Assembly (NCBI GenBank): GCA_016208225.1
Contig: JACQYM010000109.1
Location: 5,034 to 47,800, forward strand
DNA: 42,767 nt
Source: Deltaproteobacteria bacterium
Lineage (GTDB): Bacteria; Desulfobacterota; Desulfobulbia; Desulfobulbales; SURF-16
Reading direction: 5' to 3'
This document shows positions 1-8,854 of the stretch, piece by piece (the first letter of the stretch is position 1; each line of letters starts with the position of its first letter). A program made the position numbers and the translations under genes. Below the pieces are notes generated by a model. That model was not told the DNA's origin, searched no databases, and saw only the letters and a program-made list of their open reading frames with translations.

Positions 1-227
1 ATGGCCTGGGCCCGGCCCATCTCCTCGCCCTTTGCGGTGACAAAGGAGTTGAGGGACATGTTCTGCGATTTGAACGGCGCCACCGACACCCCGTCCTGCA
101 GCAGAATGCGGCACAGGGCCGCGGTGAGAAACGATTTTCCGGCATTGGAACAGGTGCCCTGCAGCATGAGGGCCGGGGTGCGGACCTGCGTGGTCCGGCG
201 GAACAGTTCGGCAAGGGTCGGGGCCAT
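1..227 (-). CDS. cobQ: Cobyric acid synthase, N-terminal part (runs off the window)
   Basis: Reverse-strand translation [68 protein letters not shown] matches the CobQ N-terminal P-loop and NMSLNS signature. Confidence 0.87.
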   Translation of the reverse strand, partial: MAPTLAELFRRTTQVRTPALMLQGTCSNAGKSFLTAALCRILLQDGVSVAPFKSQNMSLNSFVTAKGEEMGRAQA

Positions 228-231
228 GTTT

Positions 232-888
232 TTATGCCGCCGTTTTGGTAAAGATCACCAGATGACGCGTGGCCCGGCTGAAAGGCAGGGCAAGGGGCAC
301 CACCTCCCGCAGCCGGTAGGGACTGGCCGGCTGGTCATGCTGCCACTGGCTGATCTCCTCCTCGGCCCTGGGGCCCTTCATGCAGATCACCGTGCCGCCG
401 GCCGGACTGAACGGCGCCGCCAGGGCGAGAAATTCGCTGATGGCGGCGACGGCCCGGCTGGTGATGCAGGGATAGGCCGGCAGCTGGCCGGCCAGGGCGG
501 GTTCAAGACGTTTTTCCATGACTTCGACGTGGTTCAAGGCGAGGCTGCGGACAATATGGCGCAGAAAGGCGGCCCGCTTGGCCCGGGGCTCGATGAGGGT
601 CAGGTTGAGCTGCGGGCAGGCGGCCTTCAGCACCAGGCCGGGGAAACCGGCGCCGCTGCCCACATCCAGCAGCTCGGGCTTTTCCCCGGGCAGATGGGGC
701 AGCAGGGTGAGGGAATCGAGAAAATGGGTCTCAATGATTTCCTGCGTCGGTGCCCTGGCCACCAGATTCATCTTCAGGTTCCACTTGGCGAGTTCCGTGT
801 AATAGCGGGCCAGACGATCAATCTCCCGGCTGCCGAGCTGCAGCCCGAGGGCCTTGCTGCCCTGCACAAGTAAGTCCCGTGGCGTCAT
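232..888 (-). CDS. rsmG: 16S rRNA (guanine527-N7)-methyltransferase
   Basis: 218 aa; [16 protein letters not shown] motif and [14 protein letters not shown] region typical of RsmG/GidB. Confidence 0.96.
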   Translation of the reverse strand: MTPRDLLVQGSKALGLQLGSREIDRLARYYTELAKWNLKMNLVARAPTQEIIETHFLDSLTLLPHLPGEKPELLDVGSGAGFPGLVLKAACPQLNLTLIEPRAKRAAFLRHIVRSLALNHVEVMEKRLEPALAGQLPAYPCITSRAVAAISEFLALAAPFSPAGGTVICMKGPRAEEEISQWQHDQPASPYRLREVVPLALPFSRATRHLVIFTKTAA

Positions 889-896
889 GGCAACAA

Positions 897-2210
897 TCAG
901 CTCTGGTCGTCAAGCCTGATCACCACCGAGCGGGCATGGGCGGTCAGCCCCTCCAGGTTGGCCAGATTGACGATATGTTCGGCATCGGCCAGAAAGGCCC
1001 GGCGGGAGCAGGAAATCAGGCTGCTTTTTTTGAGAAATGTTTCCACGCCCAGGGACGAGGAGATGCGGGCCGTGCCCATGGTGGGCAGCACATGATTCGG
1101 ACCGGCCACATAGTCGCCGTAGGCCTCGGGGGAATAATCGCCGAGGAAGATCGCCCCGGCATGGCGGATGGCGGGCAGCCAGTTGAAGGGGTCGGTCACC
1201 ATCAGTTCCAGGTGCTCGATGGCGATGTCATTGGCAATTTCCATGGCCTCCTCCAGCGAGCCGCAGACCAGAATGGCGCCCCGGTCGGTGAGGGACTTGC
1301 GGGCAATCCACTCGCGGCTCAGCAGCTGCAGCTGTTTTTCCAGCTCCATGACGGTGCGGTCGGCCACATCCTGGCTGGTGGTAACCAGCATGGCCAGGGC
1401 CTGGGGGTCATGCTCGGCCTGGGCCAGCATGTCCGCGGCGATAAAGGCCGGGTTGGCCGTCTGGTCGGCCACGATGAGCACCTCGCTGGGTCCGGCGATC
1501 ATATCGATCCCCACCCGGCCCGCCACCTGGCGTTTGGCCTCGGTGACATACTGATTGCCCGGTCCGACGATGACGTCAACCGCCGGAATGATGCCGGTGC
1601 CGTACGCCAGGGCCGCAATGGCCCAGGCGCTGCCGGCCTTGTAGATCTGGGTGATGCCGATTTCCTGGGCCGCCACCAGCAGGGCGGGATGCACCATGCC
1701 CCGTTCATTGGGCGGGGTGACCATGATGCGGTGTTTTACCCCGGCAATGCCCGCCGGGATGCCGTTCATCAGCACCGACGAGACCAGCGGCGTTTTCCCG
1801 CCCTGGCCGCCAGGCACGTAAAGGCCGGCATAGGCCACCGGCCGCACCAGGCGGCCGGTGATGGAGCCGTCCTCCCTGGTGAGAATCCAGGACTGCTCCA
1901 TCTCCCGTTCATGGAAGGTCTGGATGCGCTCTTTGGCCAGCCGCAGGCTCTGCATCAGGTTATCGTCAACCTGGGCGTAGGCCTCGGCCAGCTCGGACTC
2001 CGAGACCCGCAGCTGGTCAATGGTCATGTTCGGGGCGTCGAAGCGGCGGGTGTACTCCAGCAGGGCCTCGTCGCCCCGCTCCCGGACGGCCTGAAGGATG
2101 GCGCTGACCGCCTGTCGGCAGATGTCGTCAGCCAGTTGAAAACGATAGGTCAGTCGGGCCAGAGAGCGCTTGCCCTCGATTGATTGGGTAGTGCATGGGG
2201 TAATGATCAT
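897..2210 (-). CDS. hisD: Histidinol dehydrogenase
   Basis: 437 aa; [68 protein letters not shown] signatures. Confidence 0.97.
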   Translation of the reverse strand: MIITPCTTQSIEGKRSLARLTYRFQLADDICRQAVSAILQAVRERGDEALLEYTRRFDAPNMTIDQLRVSESELAEAYAQVDDNLMQSLRLAKERIQTFHEREMEQSWILTREDGSITGRLVRPVAYAGLYVPGGQGGKTPLVSSVLMNGIPAGIAGVKHRIMVTPPNERGMVHPALLVAAQEIGITQIYKAGSAWAIAALAYGTGIIPAVDVIVGPGNQYVTEAKRQVAGRVGIDMIAGPSEVLIVADQTANPAFIAADMLAQAEHDPQALAMLVTTSQDVADRTVMELEKQLQLLSREWIARKSLTDRGAILVCGSLEEAMEIANDIAIEHLELMVTDPFNWLPAIRHAGAIFLGDYSPEAYGDYVAGPNHVLPTMGTARISSSLGVETFLKKSSLISCSRRAFLADAEHIVNLANLEGLTAHARSVVIRLDDQS

Positions 2211-2238
2211 TTTAGATCTCCTGAATTGCGGATCTTAT

Positions 2239-2322
2239 GGATTGCGGATTTCGGATTGCGGATTTCGGATTGCCATCAACCATCAATCATGAGCCATCAG
2301 CTATGAGCCATGAGCCATCAGC
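2239..2322. repeat. Period-7 tandem array, 12 consecutive heptamers (GGATTGC/GGATTTC family joined in phase to CATCAAY/CATGAGC/CATCAGC family)
   Basis: Read directly: GGATTGC GGATTTC GGATTGC GGATTTC GGATTGC CATCAAC CATCAAT CATGAGC CATCAGC TATGAGC CATGAGC CATCAGC. Confidence 0.93.
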
Positions 2323-4042
2323 TTTCTTGATATACCGGGCATTTTATCTCAGGGCTGTAATTTTTATACGCCGGATCATTATACTCCTTGTGGCATTCCA
2401 GGCAGAGGCCGACGCGCAGGATGCGGGCCAGCTCCTCCTTGTTGAACGGCCGCACCGCCGGACGGGAGCTTTTCTGCAGAGGAGTGCCGTCAATGGTGAC
2501 ATAGGCGTCCAAGGCCGGCGTCCGGCCCGCCGCCGTCTCAATGCCCTGGTCGGTGCCGGCAAAATGCCAGGCCCCGTTTTCCCGCCACACCGTGCCTTCG
2601 CCCAGGCCCAGCACCTTGGGGGAGAGGTGGCAATCCGTACAGCTCCTGCCCCCGGCCTGGGTGGTATGGGGGTTGATGGCCGCCATGGTGAGGCTGTTGA
2701 ACTGGCGGTCCGGCCGGCCTTTCTGGTCAATCAGGGTGACCACGTCCTGGCAGCCGGGGGTGACGATCACCACCTCTTCATCCCACATGGCCAGCATCGG
2801 CCGTTCAAAGCGCAGATAGGAGCGGCCCTCGTTCCACCAGCCCGCTGTTTCCGTCAGCGTCAGCTTGTCCAGATGGGTCTCGGTCATGTCGCGCTTCACG
2901 TGACAGCCGTAACACTGGGGGACCCAGAGGGAGTGGCACGCCTCGCAGCCCACCCGTTTGTGGCCGGCAAAGTCGCACACCCCGGCCTTGGGCGGCTTCA
3001 AGGGGTGTTTTTTGTCGCTGATCTTATTGTTGAGCAGCCAGGAGTCGCCTTCCCGGCTGACATTGTTCAGCTTCTCATTTTTCCTGGTCTGGCCCGGGAC
3101 CAGGCCTTCGCCGCTCTGTCCGGCACTGACATGGCAGGTGGCGCAGCTGATCTCGAGCTGCTCTTCGTAATGGGCATAGTTGGTGCCGTCGCCCATGATC
3201 TCGTTTCGGGTATGGCAGTCGATGCAGGCCATGCCGCGTTGATAATGGATGTCAGCGGGCAGGTCAAGATAAAAGCGGTCGCCGGGCAGCCTTTTTTCCG
3301 ACATTCGGCCATTGCTGTACGGGGTGCCGTAATTTTCCGATTCATAGACGCCGGTATAGCTTATGCCGATGCGGCCGCTCCGGTTGTGGCAGCGGACACA
3401 GTTCTCCACCGGGATCTTTTTGATGATCAGCGGGTGGATTTTTTTGGCCTCTTCCGGGGGCAGCTTCGGGTCCTTGATGAAATGGCAGGCAGTGCAGCCG
3501 CCGCCTTTTTCGCCGAAGAATCCGGGCAGATCGCCTTTCTGTTTCCACAGATGGCAGGTGCCGCACAGTTTGCGGAAATAATCCAGGGCGAGGGAGGTCT
3601 CGCCGCTTGCCAGCAGTTTTTCCACCGAATAGTCGCCGTTCTGGTCCGGGGCCTCGCCCCAGTAGTAGAGCAGGGTGGCCAGAATGCCGCGGTTGGTGGC
3701 CATCAGGGAGTTTTTCACCTTTTTGACGTCCGCCGCGTGGCACCCCTCGATGCCGCAGGTTTTTTCCACCAGCCGCAGATCGCCCGGATTCTTGACAATG
3801 CCCGCATGGGCCTTTTCCTTGTCAATGGCCAGGGCATCGCCCAGATGGCAGGGGGAGCAGCCGATCACCAGCCGGTCGTGGGCCGCGTCCAGTTTCTCCG
3901 TGGTATGACAGCTCAGGCACATCTCGACCTGACCGGAGGTGGTCTGATAGAGGCGCTCCGGCCGCTTGGTCAGATTTTCGCGGATGACCAGCAGCAGCAC
4001 GACCAGCAGAACCAGGAAAAGCACAAGCCGGGATTTCGACAT
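2318..4042 (-). CDS. Membrane-anchored multiheme c-type cytochrome (11 CxxCH + 1 CX4CH)
   Basis: N-terminal hydrophobic anchor MSKSRLVLFLVLLVVLLLVI, then CLSCH, CSPCH, CGIEGCH (CX4CH), CGTCH, CTACH, CVRCH, CIDCH, CATCH, CEACH, CYGCH, CTDCH, CLECH. ORF track starts at 4066, but ATG at 4042 has an AGGG-type RBS and avoids overlap with nadE. Confidence 0.9.
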   Translation of the reverse strand: MSKSRLVLFLVLLVVLLLVIRENLTKRPERLYQTTSGQVEMCLSCHTTEKLDAAHDRLVIGCSPCHLGDALAIDKEKAHAGIVKNPGDLRLVEKTCGIEGCHAADVKKVKNSLMATNRGILATLLYYWGEAPDQNGDYSVEKLLASGETSLALDYFRKLCGTCHLWKQKGDLPGFFGEKGGGCTACHFIKDPKLPPEEAKKIHPLIIKKIPVENCVRCHNRSGRIGISYTGVYESENYGTPYSNGRMSEKRLPGDRFYLDLPADIHYQRGMACIDCHTRNEIMGDGTNYAHYEEQLEISCATCHVSAGQSGEGLVPGQTRKNEKLNNVSREGDSWLLNNKISDKKHPLKPPKAGVCDFAGHKRVGCEACHSLWVPQCYGCHVKRDMTETHLDKLTLTETAGWWNEGRSYLRFERPMLAMWDEEVVIVTPGCQDVVTLIDQKGRPDRQFNSLTMAAINPHTTQAGGRSCTDCHLSPKVLGLGEGTVWRENGAWHFAGTDQGIETAAGRTPALDAYVTIDGTPLQKSSRPAVRPFNKEELARILRVGLCLECHKEYNDPAYKNYSPEIKCPVYQES

Positions 4043-4043
4043 C

Positions 4044-5681
4044 TTATTCCCTGAAATTCTGGGCAATGGGATAGCGGCGGCCGTAGCCGAAGGCCTTGGA
4101 GGTGACTTTCAGCCCCATGGCCGCCTGCTGCCGTTTGTATTCGTTGCGTTTGATGCGGCGGACGATGTCTTCCACGATATGGCGGTCAAAACCCCGGCGG
4201 ACGATGTCGTCGATGGCAAGATGCTCCTCCAGGTAGGCGGCGAGGATGGGATCGAGCACCTCGTAAGGGGGCAGGTCATCCTGGTCCTTCTGGTCCGGGG
4301 CCAGCTCGGCGCTGGGGGCGCGGCTGATGGTGCGGGCCGGGATGATTTCCCTGTCCCGGTTGACAAAGCGGGCCAGGGCATAGACCATCTGTTTGGGGAT
4401 GTCGGCGAGCAGGGAAAGGGCGCCGGCCATATCGCCGTACAGGGTGCAGTAGCCCACTGCCATTTCCGATTTGTTGCCGGTGGAGAGCAGCAGGGCGTTG
4501 AATTTGTTGGCCAGGGCCATGAGCAGTGTGCCGCGGATGCGGGCCTGGATGTTCTGTTCGGTGATGTCCTCCTGCAGACCGGTGAAAAGAGGTGCGAGGG
4601 TGCTGCGGAAGGAGGCAAAGGTGTCGGAGATATTCAGGGTCTCCAGGCGGATGCCCAGGTTGGCGGCCAGCCGGTCGGCGTCGGTAATGCTTTCCATGGA
4701 CGTGTAAGGGGAGGGCAGGGCCACCCCCATGACGTTTTCAGGGCCCAGGGCCTCGCAGGCAATGGCGCAGGTCAGGGCCGAATCGATGCCGCCGCTTACG
4801 CCGATCAATACCCTGGAGAAACCGCATTTTCTGATGTAGTCCCGGCAGCCCATGGCCAGGGCCTGGAAAACAAGGGCGGTTTCATCAGTTGCCGCCGGCG
4901 CCGCCGGCGCCGGCAACCGGTCGGTGTCGATGACGAGCATCTCTTCGCAGAAGGAGGCGGCCTGGCGGCGGAGGCAGCCGTCTTGGCCCAGCACCAGGCT
5001 CGCCCCGTCAAACAGCACGCTGTCCTGGCCCCCGACCTGGTTGACATAGAGCATGGGGGTCTGATATTTGCGGCAGAGCTGGGAGAAAATCGTCAGCCGG
5101 AGCTGCTGCTTGCCCATGGTGAAAGGGGAGGCGGCGATATTGATGAGCAGATCGATGCCGGACCGGGTCAGGTCGGCGACCGGATTGACCTGATAGAGCG
5201 GATGGGGAAAGCTGTCCTCATCGTTGAAGATATCCTCGCAGATGGTGATGCCCAGGCGCAATCCCTTGTAGGGAAAGGGGATGCTCGCCTCGCCCGGTTC
5301 AAAATAACGGGCCTCGTCAAAGACATCATAGGTGGGCAGCAGCCGCTTGTGGGCGGCAAACAGAATGCTGCCGTTCTCAAAGAGCAGGGCGCTGTTGTGC
5401 AGGGGCTTGCCCGTGCTGCCGCTATGGCGGGTGATGGCCCCGCACAGCACGCCGATGCCGCGGACGTCCGCGACCAGGGCGTTGATGGCGGCTTCCTGCT
5501 GGCCCAGAAACGCCTCATGCTCCAGGTAATCCTGCGGCGGGTAGCCGCTGATGGCGTGTTCCGGCAGCACGGCCAGCCCGCAGCCGGCCTGGGCGGCTTT
5601 TTCAAGGTAGCGGCTGATTTTGGCGATATTGCCGGGAAAATCACCGATAACCGGATTTAATTGAATGAGGGCGACTTTCAT
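4044..5681 (-). CDS. nadE: Glutamine-dependent NAD+ synthetase (nitrilase-like + NAD synthase domains)
   Basis: MKVALIQLNPVIGDFPGN.., GVSGGIDSALT, NKSEMAVGYCTLYGDMAGAL. Start chosen at 5681 (MKVALI), not the ORF-track start within the heptamer repeat. Confidence 0.95.
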   Translation of the reverse strand: MKVALIQLNPVIGDFPGNIAKISRYLEKAAQAGCGLAVLPEHAISGYPPQDYLEHEAFLGQQEAAINALVADVRGIGVLCGAITRHSGSTGKPLHNSALLFENGSILFAAHKRLLPTYDVFDEARYFEPGEASIPFPYKGLRLGITICEDIFNDEDSFPHPLYQVNPVADLTRSGIDLLINIAASPFTMGKQQLRLTIFSQLCRKYQTPMLYVNQVGGQDSVLFDGASLVLGQDGCLRRQAASFCEEMLVIDTDRLPAPAAPAATDETALVFQALAMGCRDYIRKCGFSRVLIGVSGGIDSALTCAIACEALGPENVMGVALPSPYTSMESITDADRLAANLGIRLETLNISDTFASFRSTLAPLFTGLQEDITEQNIQARIRGTLLMALANKFNALLLSTGNKSEMAVGYCTLYGDMAGALSLLADIPKQMVYALARFVNRDREIIPARTISRAPSAELAPDQKDQDDLPPYEVLDPILAAYLEEHLAIDDIVRRGFDRHIVEDIVRRIKRNEYKRQQAAMGLKVTSKAFGYGRRYPIAQNFRE

Positions 5682-5688
5682 ATCAGGT

Positions 5689-5772
5689 GATGGCTCATGG
5701 CTCATGGGTAATAGTTTATAGTTAATGGTTGACTGCCCGCGGGTTTTTGGTTTTGCTCATGAGCCATGAGCT
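5689..5772. repeat. Inverted pair of period-7 repeats (GATGGCT CATGGCT CATGGGT AATAGTT TATAGTT AATGGTT ... GCTCATG AGCCATG AGCT)
   Basis: gctcatggctcatg near 5693-5706 is complementary to catgagccatgagc near 5757-5771. Confidence 0.85.
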
Positions 5773-5901
5773 ACTTATAGCATAATCAGGAGGCGCCTGC
5801 CGCATCAATTTTCGGTCAAGTTTTGCTTGCAGGATCAGCAGTTTTCATACTACTCTGCATGACGCTTTATTACTGCATTATCTTGTGCGCTTTAATCCTA
5901 A

Positions 5902-5939
5902 AGGGTGTCTTGAATAATTAGAATTATTCGAGATGCCCT
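5902..5939. repeat. Near-perfect 38 bp palindrome upstream of the PhoH/PIN gene
   Basis: agggtgtcttgaataatt-ag-aattattcgagatgccct; all arm differences are compatible with G-U pairs in RNA. Confidence 0.85.
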
Positions 5940-5962
5940 AAAGTCCATAGAGGCCTTCCTGC

Positions 5963-7282
5963 ATGCGAAAATATTTCGTCCTTGACACCAACGTTCTGCT
6001 GCATAATGCTGATTCAATCAGCTCCTTTACCGATAATTATGTCGTGCTGCCCATGTCGGTCATCGAGGAGCTTGATAAATTCAAATCCCGTAGCGACGAG
6101 CTTGGCCGCAACGCCCGCAAGGTCATCAGGGATCTTGATCATCTCCGGGTGCGCGGCAGGCTGGCCGAGGGCGTGGAAATGGATAACGGCGGCATCCTGA
6201 AAATCATTACCGAAGGAGAAAATATCGACTGCGGCGGCCTGAACATGAATGTGCCGGACAACCGGATTCTGGCCGTGGCCTACACCCTGTTTAAAAAAGG
6301 CGAAAAGGTCATTTTCGTTTCCAAGGATATCAATGCCCGCCTGAAGGCCGATGCCCTGGGTATCGGGGTCATGGACTTCGAGAAGCAGAAGATCAATTTC
6401 GACGAACTTTTTTCCGGCTACCGGGAACTGCCGGTGCCGGGCAAAGTGATCGATACTTTTTATGAAAAACGTGAGGTGGAGAGCGAGGGGCTGGGGCTGA
6501 TGCCCAATGAATTCGTGCTGCTGCAGGATGAGGCCGACCCCAAGCATACCGCCCTGGCCCGGGCCATCAGCGACAAAAAACTGGTGCGGCTGAATCCCCA
6601 GTATGATTCAGCCTGGCAGATCCGCTCCCGCAGCAAGGAACAGCGCATGTGCCTGGAACTTTTGCTTGATCCGGGTGTCGAAATTGTAACGCTGGTGGGG
6701 CAGGCCGGCACCGGCAAGACCTTGCTCGCCCTTGCCGCGGGTCTGGAAGAGGTGATTATCAACAAGCGTTATGAAAAAATTCTTGTCTCCCGGCCGATCA
6801 TCCCCCTTGGCAAGGACCTGGGCTACATGCCCGGCGACAAGGACGAAAAACTGGCCCACTGGATGCAGCCCATTTTTGACAACCTCACCTTTCTCATGGG
6901 CAGCGGTCAGCCGCCGAAAAACCGGCAGGATGACGACTCGTTGCGCCATAAGATGGAAAAGCTGCTGAAGGACCATGTGGTGGAGCTGGAGGCCCTGACC
7001 TACATCAGGGGCCGGTCGATTTCCGGCCAGTATGTGATTGTCGATGAGGCGCAGAACCTCACCCCGCACGAGGTCAAAACCATCATCAGCCGGGCCGGCG
7101 AGGGGACGAAAATGGTGCTGACCGGAGATCCGTATCAGATCGACAACCCGTATCTCGATTCCAGCAGTAACGGGTTGACCTATACGGTGGAACGGCTGAA
7201 GGAGCTGCCCATTCACGGCCACATCACCCTGCGGAAAAGTGAACGGAGCCAGCTCGCCGGGGTAGCGGCGGATTATCTGTAA
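5963..7282 (+). CDS. PhoH family ATPase with N-terminal PIN domain
   Basis: N-term KYFVLDTNVLLHNADSI (PIN), Walker A VGQAGTGKTLLAL, PLGKDLGYMPGDKDEK, VIVDEAQNLTPHEVKTIISRAGEGTKMVLTGD. Confidence 0.95.
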   Translation: MRKYFVLDTNVLLHNADSISSFTDNYVVLPMSVIEELDKFKSRSDELGRNARKVIRDLDHLRVRGRLAEGVEMDNGGILKIITEGENIDCGGLNMNVPDNRILAVAYTLFKKGEKVIFVSKDINARLKADALGIGVMDFEKQKINFDELFSGYRELPVPGKVIDTFYEKREVESEGLGLMPNEFVLLQDEADPKHTALARAISDKKLVRLNPQYDSAWQIRSRSKEQRMCLELLLDPGVEIVTLVGQAGTGKTLLALAAGLEEVIINKRYEKILVSRPIIPLGKDLGYMPGDKDEKLAHWMQPIFDNLTFLMGSGQPPKNRQDDDSLRHKMEKLLKDHVVELEALTYIRGRSISGQYVIVDEAQNLTPHEVKTIISRAGEGTKMVLTGDPYQIDNPYLDSSSNGLTYTVERLKELPIHGHITLRKSERSQLAGVAADYL

Positions 7283-7295
7283 TGGGAGAGAATTC

Positions 7296-7437
7296 AGGAG
7301 CCAGGAGTCAGGAGCCAGAAGTTATAAAAGTACCGGTTATCTGTGGCGTCATGCCGGATGTCCAACGTTTCAAGGGTCGGTGAGGTGGTACTTTTGCCTT
7401 GTGCCTAATGCCTGTTGCCTCCTGACTCCTGCTAACC
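7296..7437. repeat. 142 bp palindromic element with heptamer arrays at both ends (CAGGAGY... / GCCTNNT...GACTCCT) and inner perfect arms aaaagtacc/ggtactttt
   Basis: CAGGAGC CAGGAGT CAGGAGC CAGAAGT at 7296-7323; GCCTTGT GCCTAAT GCCTGTT GCCTCCT GACTCCT GCTAACC at 7396-7437; inner arms 7326-7334 and 7387-7395. Confidence 0.85.
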
Positions 7438-7465
7438 ACATCGAATCTTTAAGGAAGCGAACAAT

Positions 7466-8533
7466 ATGGAATTCGTACCGAAATGGATTGCCTGGGAAAT
7501 CACCAGACGTTGCAACCTCCACTGCGTGCACTGCCGTTCTTCATCGGAACTTGAGGTCATAGGCCATCCTGATTTTTCACTTGCTGAGGCGAAAAGGGTC
7601 CTGGACGACATCGCCTCCTATGCCAGTCCGGTCATCGTGCTTTCCGGCGGTGAACCCCTGCTGCGGGGGGATGTCTTTGACATTGCCGCCTATGGCACCG
7701 GCAAAGGGCTGCGCATGTGCCTGGCCACCAACGGCACCCTGGTTACCGAGGAAACCTGCGCCGGCATCAAAGCCGCCGGCATCAAGATGGTGTCGCTCAG
7801 TCTGGACGGCTCCAGCGCCGCGGTGCATGACGATTTCCGCAGTCAGACCGGGGCCTTTGCCGGCACCCTCAATGCCGCGGCCCTGTTCAAGAAGCATGAT
7901 ATCCCCTTTCTGATCAATTCCTCCTTCACCAAACGCAATCAGGAGGAGATCCCTAAAATCTACAAACTGGCCAAGGAGCTTGGCGCCACGGCCTGGTACA
8001 TGTTTATGATCGTGCCCACCGGCCGGGGGGAGGATATCATGAAGGAGCTGATATCCATGGAGGATTATGAAAAGATGCTGGAATGGCATTATGAGATGGA
8101 AAAGGAGGAGGACGAGATTCTGGTCCGTCCCACCTGCGCCCCCAGTTATTACCGCATCGTCCTGCAGAAGAAGAAGGAAACCGGCGACGATTTCCAGCGG
8201 CGCAGTCTGAAATTTTCCACGGGCGGCTCAAAAGGGTGCCTTGCCGGCCAGCTCATCTGCCTGATCGATGTGGACGGCAATGTGCTGCCCTGCAGCTACT
8301 TTCCGGTGAGCGCCGGTAATATTCGCGAGCAATCCTTTAAGGACATCTGGGAAAATTCCAAGCTCTTTCACGATATGCGCGATTTCAAGTCCTATGAGGG
8401 CCGTTGCGGTTCCTGTGAATATGTCGGCGTCTGCGGCGGCTGCCGCGCCCGGGCCTACGCCATCCACGGCAACTATATGGCGGAGGAGCCTTTCTGTTCC
8501 CATGTGCCGGCCAAATTAAAGAGGATCGGCTGA
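7466..8533 (+). CDS. Radical SAM/SPASM protein, AhbD/NirJ-like (alternative heme pathway type)
   Basis: [15 protein letters not shown] (CX3CX2C), GGEPLLR, SLDG, C-terminal SPASM-type CX..C cluster ([34 protein letters not shown]); next to hemE/hemH. Confidence 0.85.
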   Translation: MEFVPKWIAWEITRRCNLHCVHCRSSSELEVIGHPDFSLAEAKRVLDDIASYASPVIVLSGGEPLLRGDVFDIAAYGTGKGLRMCLATNGTLVTEETCAGIKAAGIKMVSLSLDGSSAAVHDDFRSQTGAFAGTLNAAALFKKHDIPFLINSSFTKRNQEEIPKIYKLAKELGATAWYMFMIVPTGRGEDIMKELISMEDYEKMLEWHYEMEKEEDEILVRPTCAPSYYRIVLQKKKETGDDFQRRSLKFSTGGSKGCLAGQLICLIDVDGNVLPCSYFPVSAGNIREQSFKDIWENSKLFHDMRDFKSYEGRCGSCEYVGVCGGCRARAYAIHGNYMAEEPFCSHVPAKLKRIG

Positions 8534-8580
8534 AGGCAGAAGGCAGAAGGCAATAGACAAGAGGCAATAGGCAAGGGGCA
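8532..8580. repeat. Period-7 tandem array, 7 heptamers (GAAGGCA x3, ATAGACA, AGAGGCA, ATAGGCA, AGGGGCA)
   Basis: Read directly; begins at the stop codon of the radical SAM gene. Confidence 0.92.
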
Positions 8581-8587
8581 GGGGGGC

Positions 8588-8610
8588 GTAGGAGCGGGTC
8601 TTGCCCGCGA
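8588..8610 (+). repeat. REP-like element with GTAG head and short hairpin
   Basis: gtaggagcgggtcttgcccgcga: GTAG tetranucleotide followed by gcggg-tcttg-cccgc stem-loop, resembling GTAG-type bacterial REP sequences. Confidence 0.6.
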
Positions 8611-8726
8611 TGAAGAATTTTCACGGTGCTCTCTGGCTGCTCCGTGGCGAAAAGGGCCCTCCCCGCCATGGCAAAGGTGTCCGTCGCCGGGAGGATGCGG
8701 TTAGTGAAGAGGCTTTCATGGCCATA

Positions 8727-8761
8727 CAACCGTCAACCGTCAACTGTAAACCGTAACCACC
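8727..8761. repeat. Period-7 tandem array (CAACCGT CAACCGT CAACTGT AAACCGT AACCACC)
   Basis: Read directly. Confidence 0.88.
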
Positions 8762-8854
8762 CTTGGCCGCCTGAATAATGAAGGGTAAATCCGGTTTTTC
8801 CGGAAGAACAAGTCAACCAGTCAATCGATCCACCAATCACTCAAGGAAAAAAGA

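Noticed and set aside
4891-4920. GCCGGC-rich tandem in nadE as a repeat element
   Set aside because: Encodes an A/P-rich linker (LPAPAAPAAT) between the two NadE domains; explained by coding and GC bias.
750-5660. Long plus-strand ORFs (750-2183, 2237-4054, 3966-5660) opposite hisD, cytochrome and nadE
   Set aside because: Shadow ORFs on the antisense strand of clear GC-rich genes; low-complexity G/A/Q/H-rich translations with no recognisable domains.
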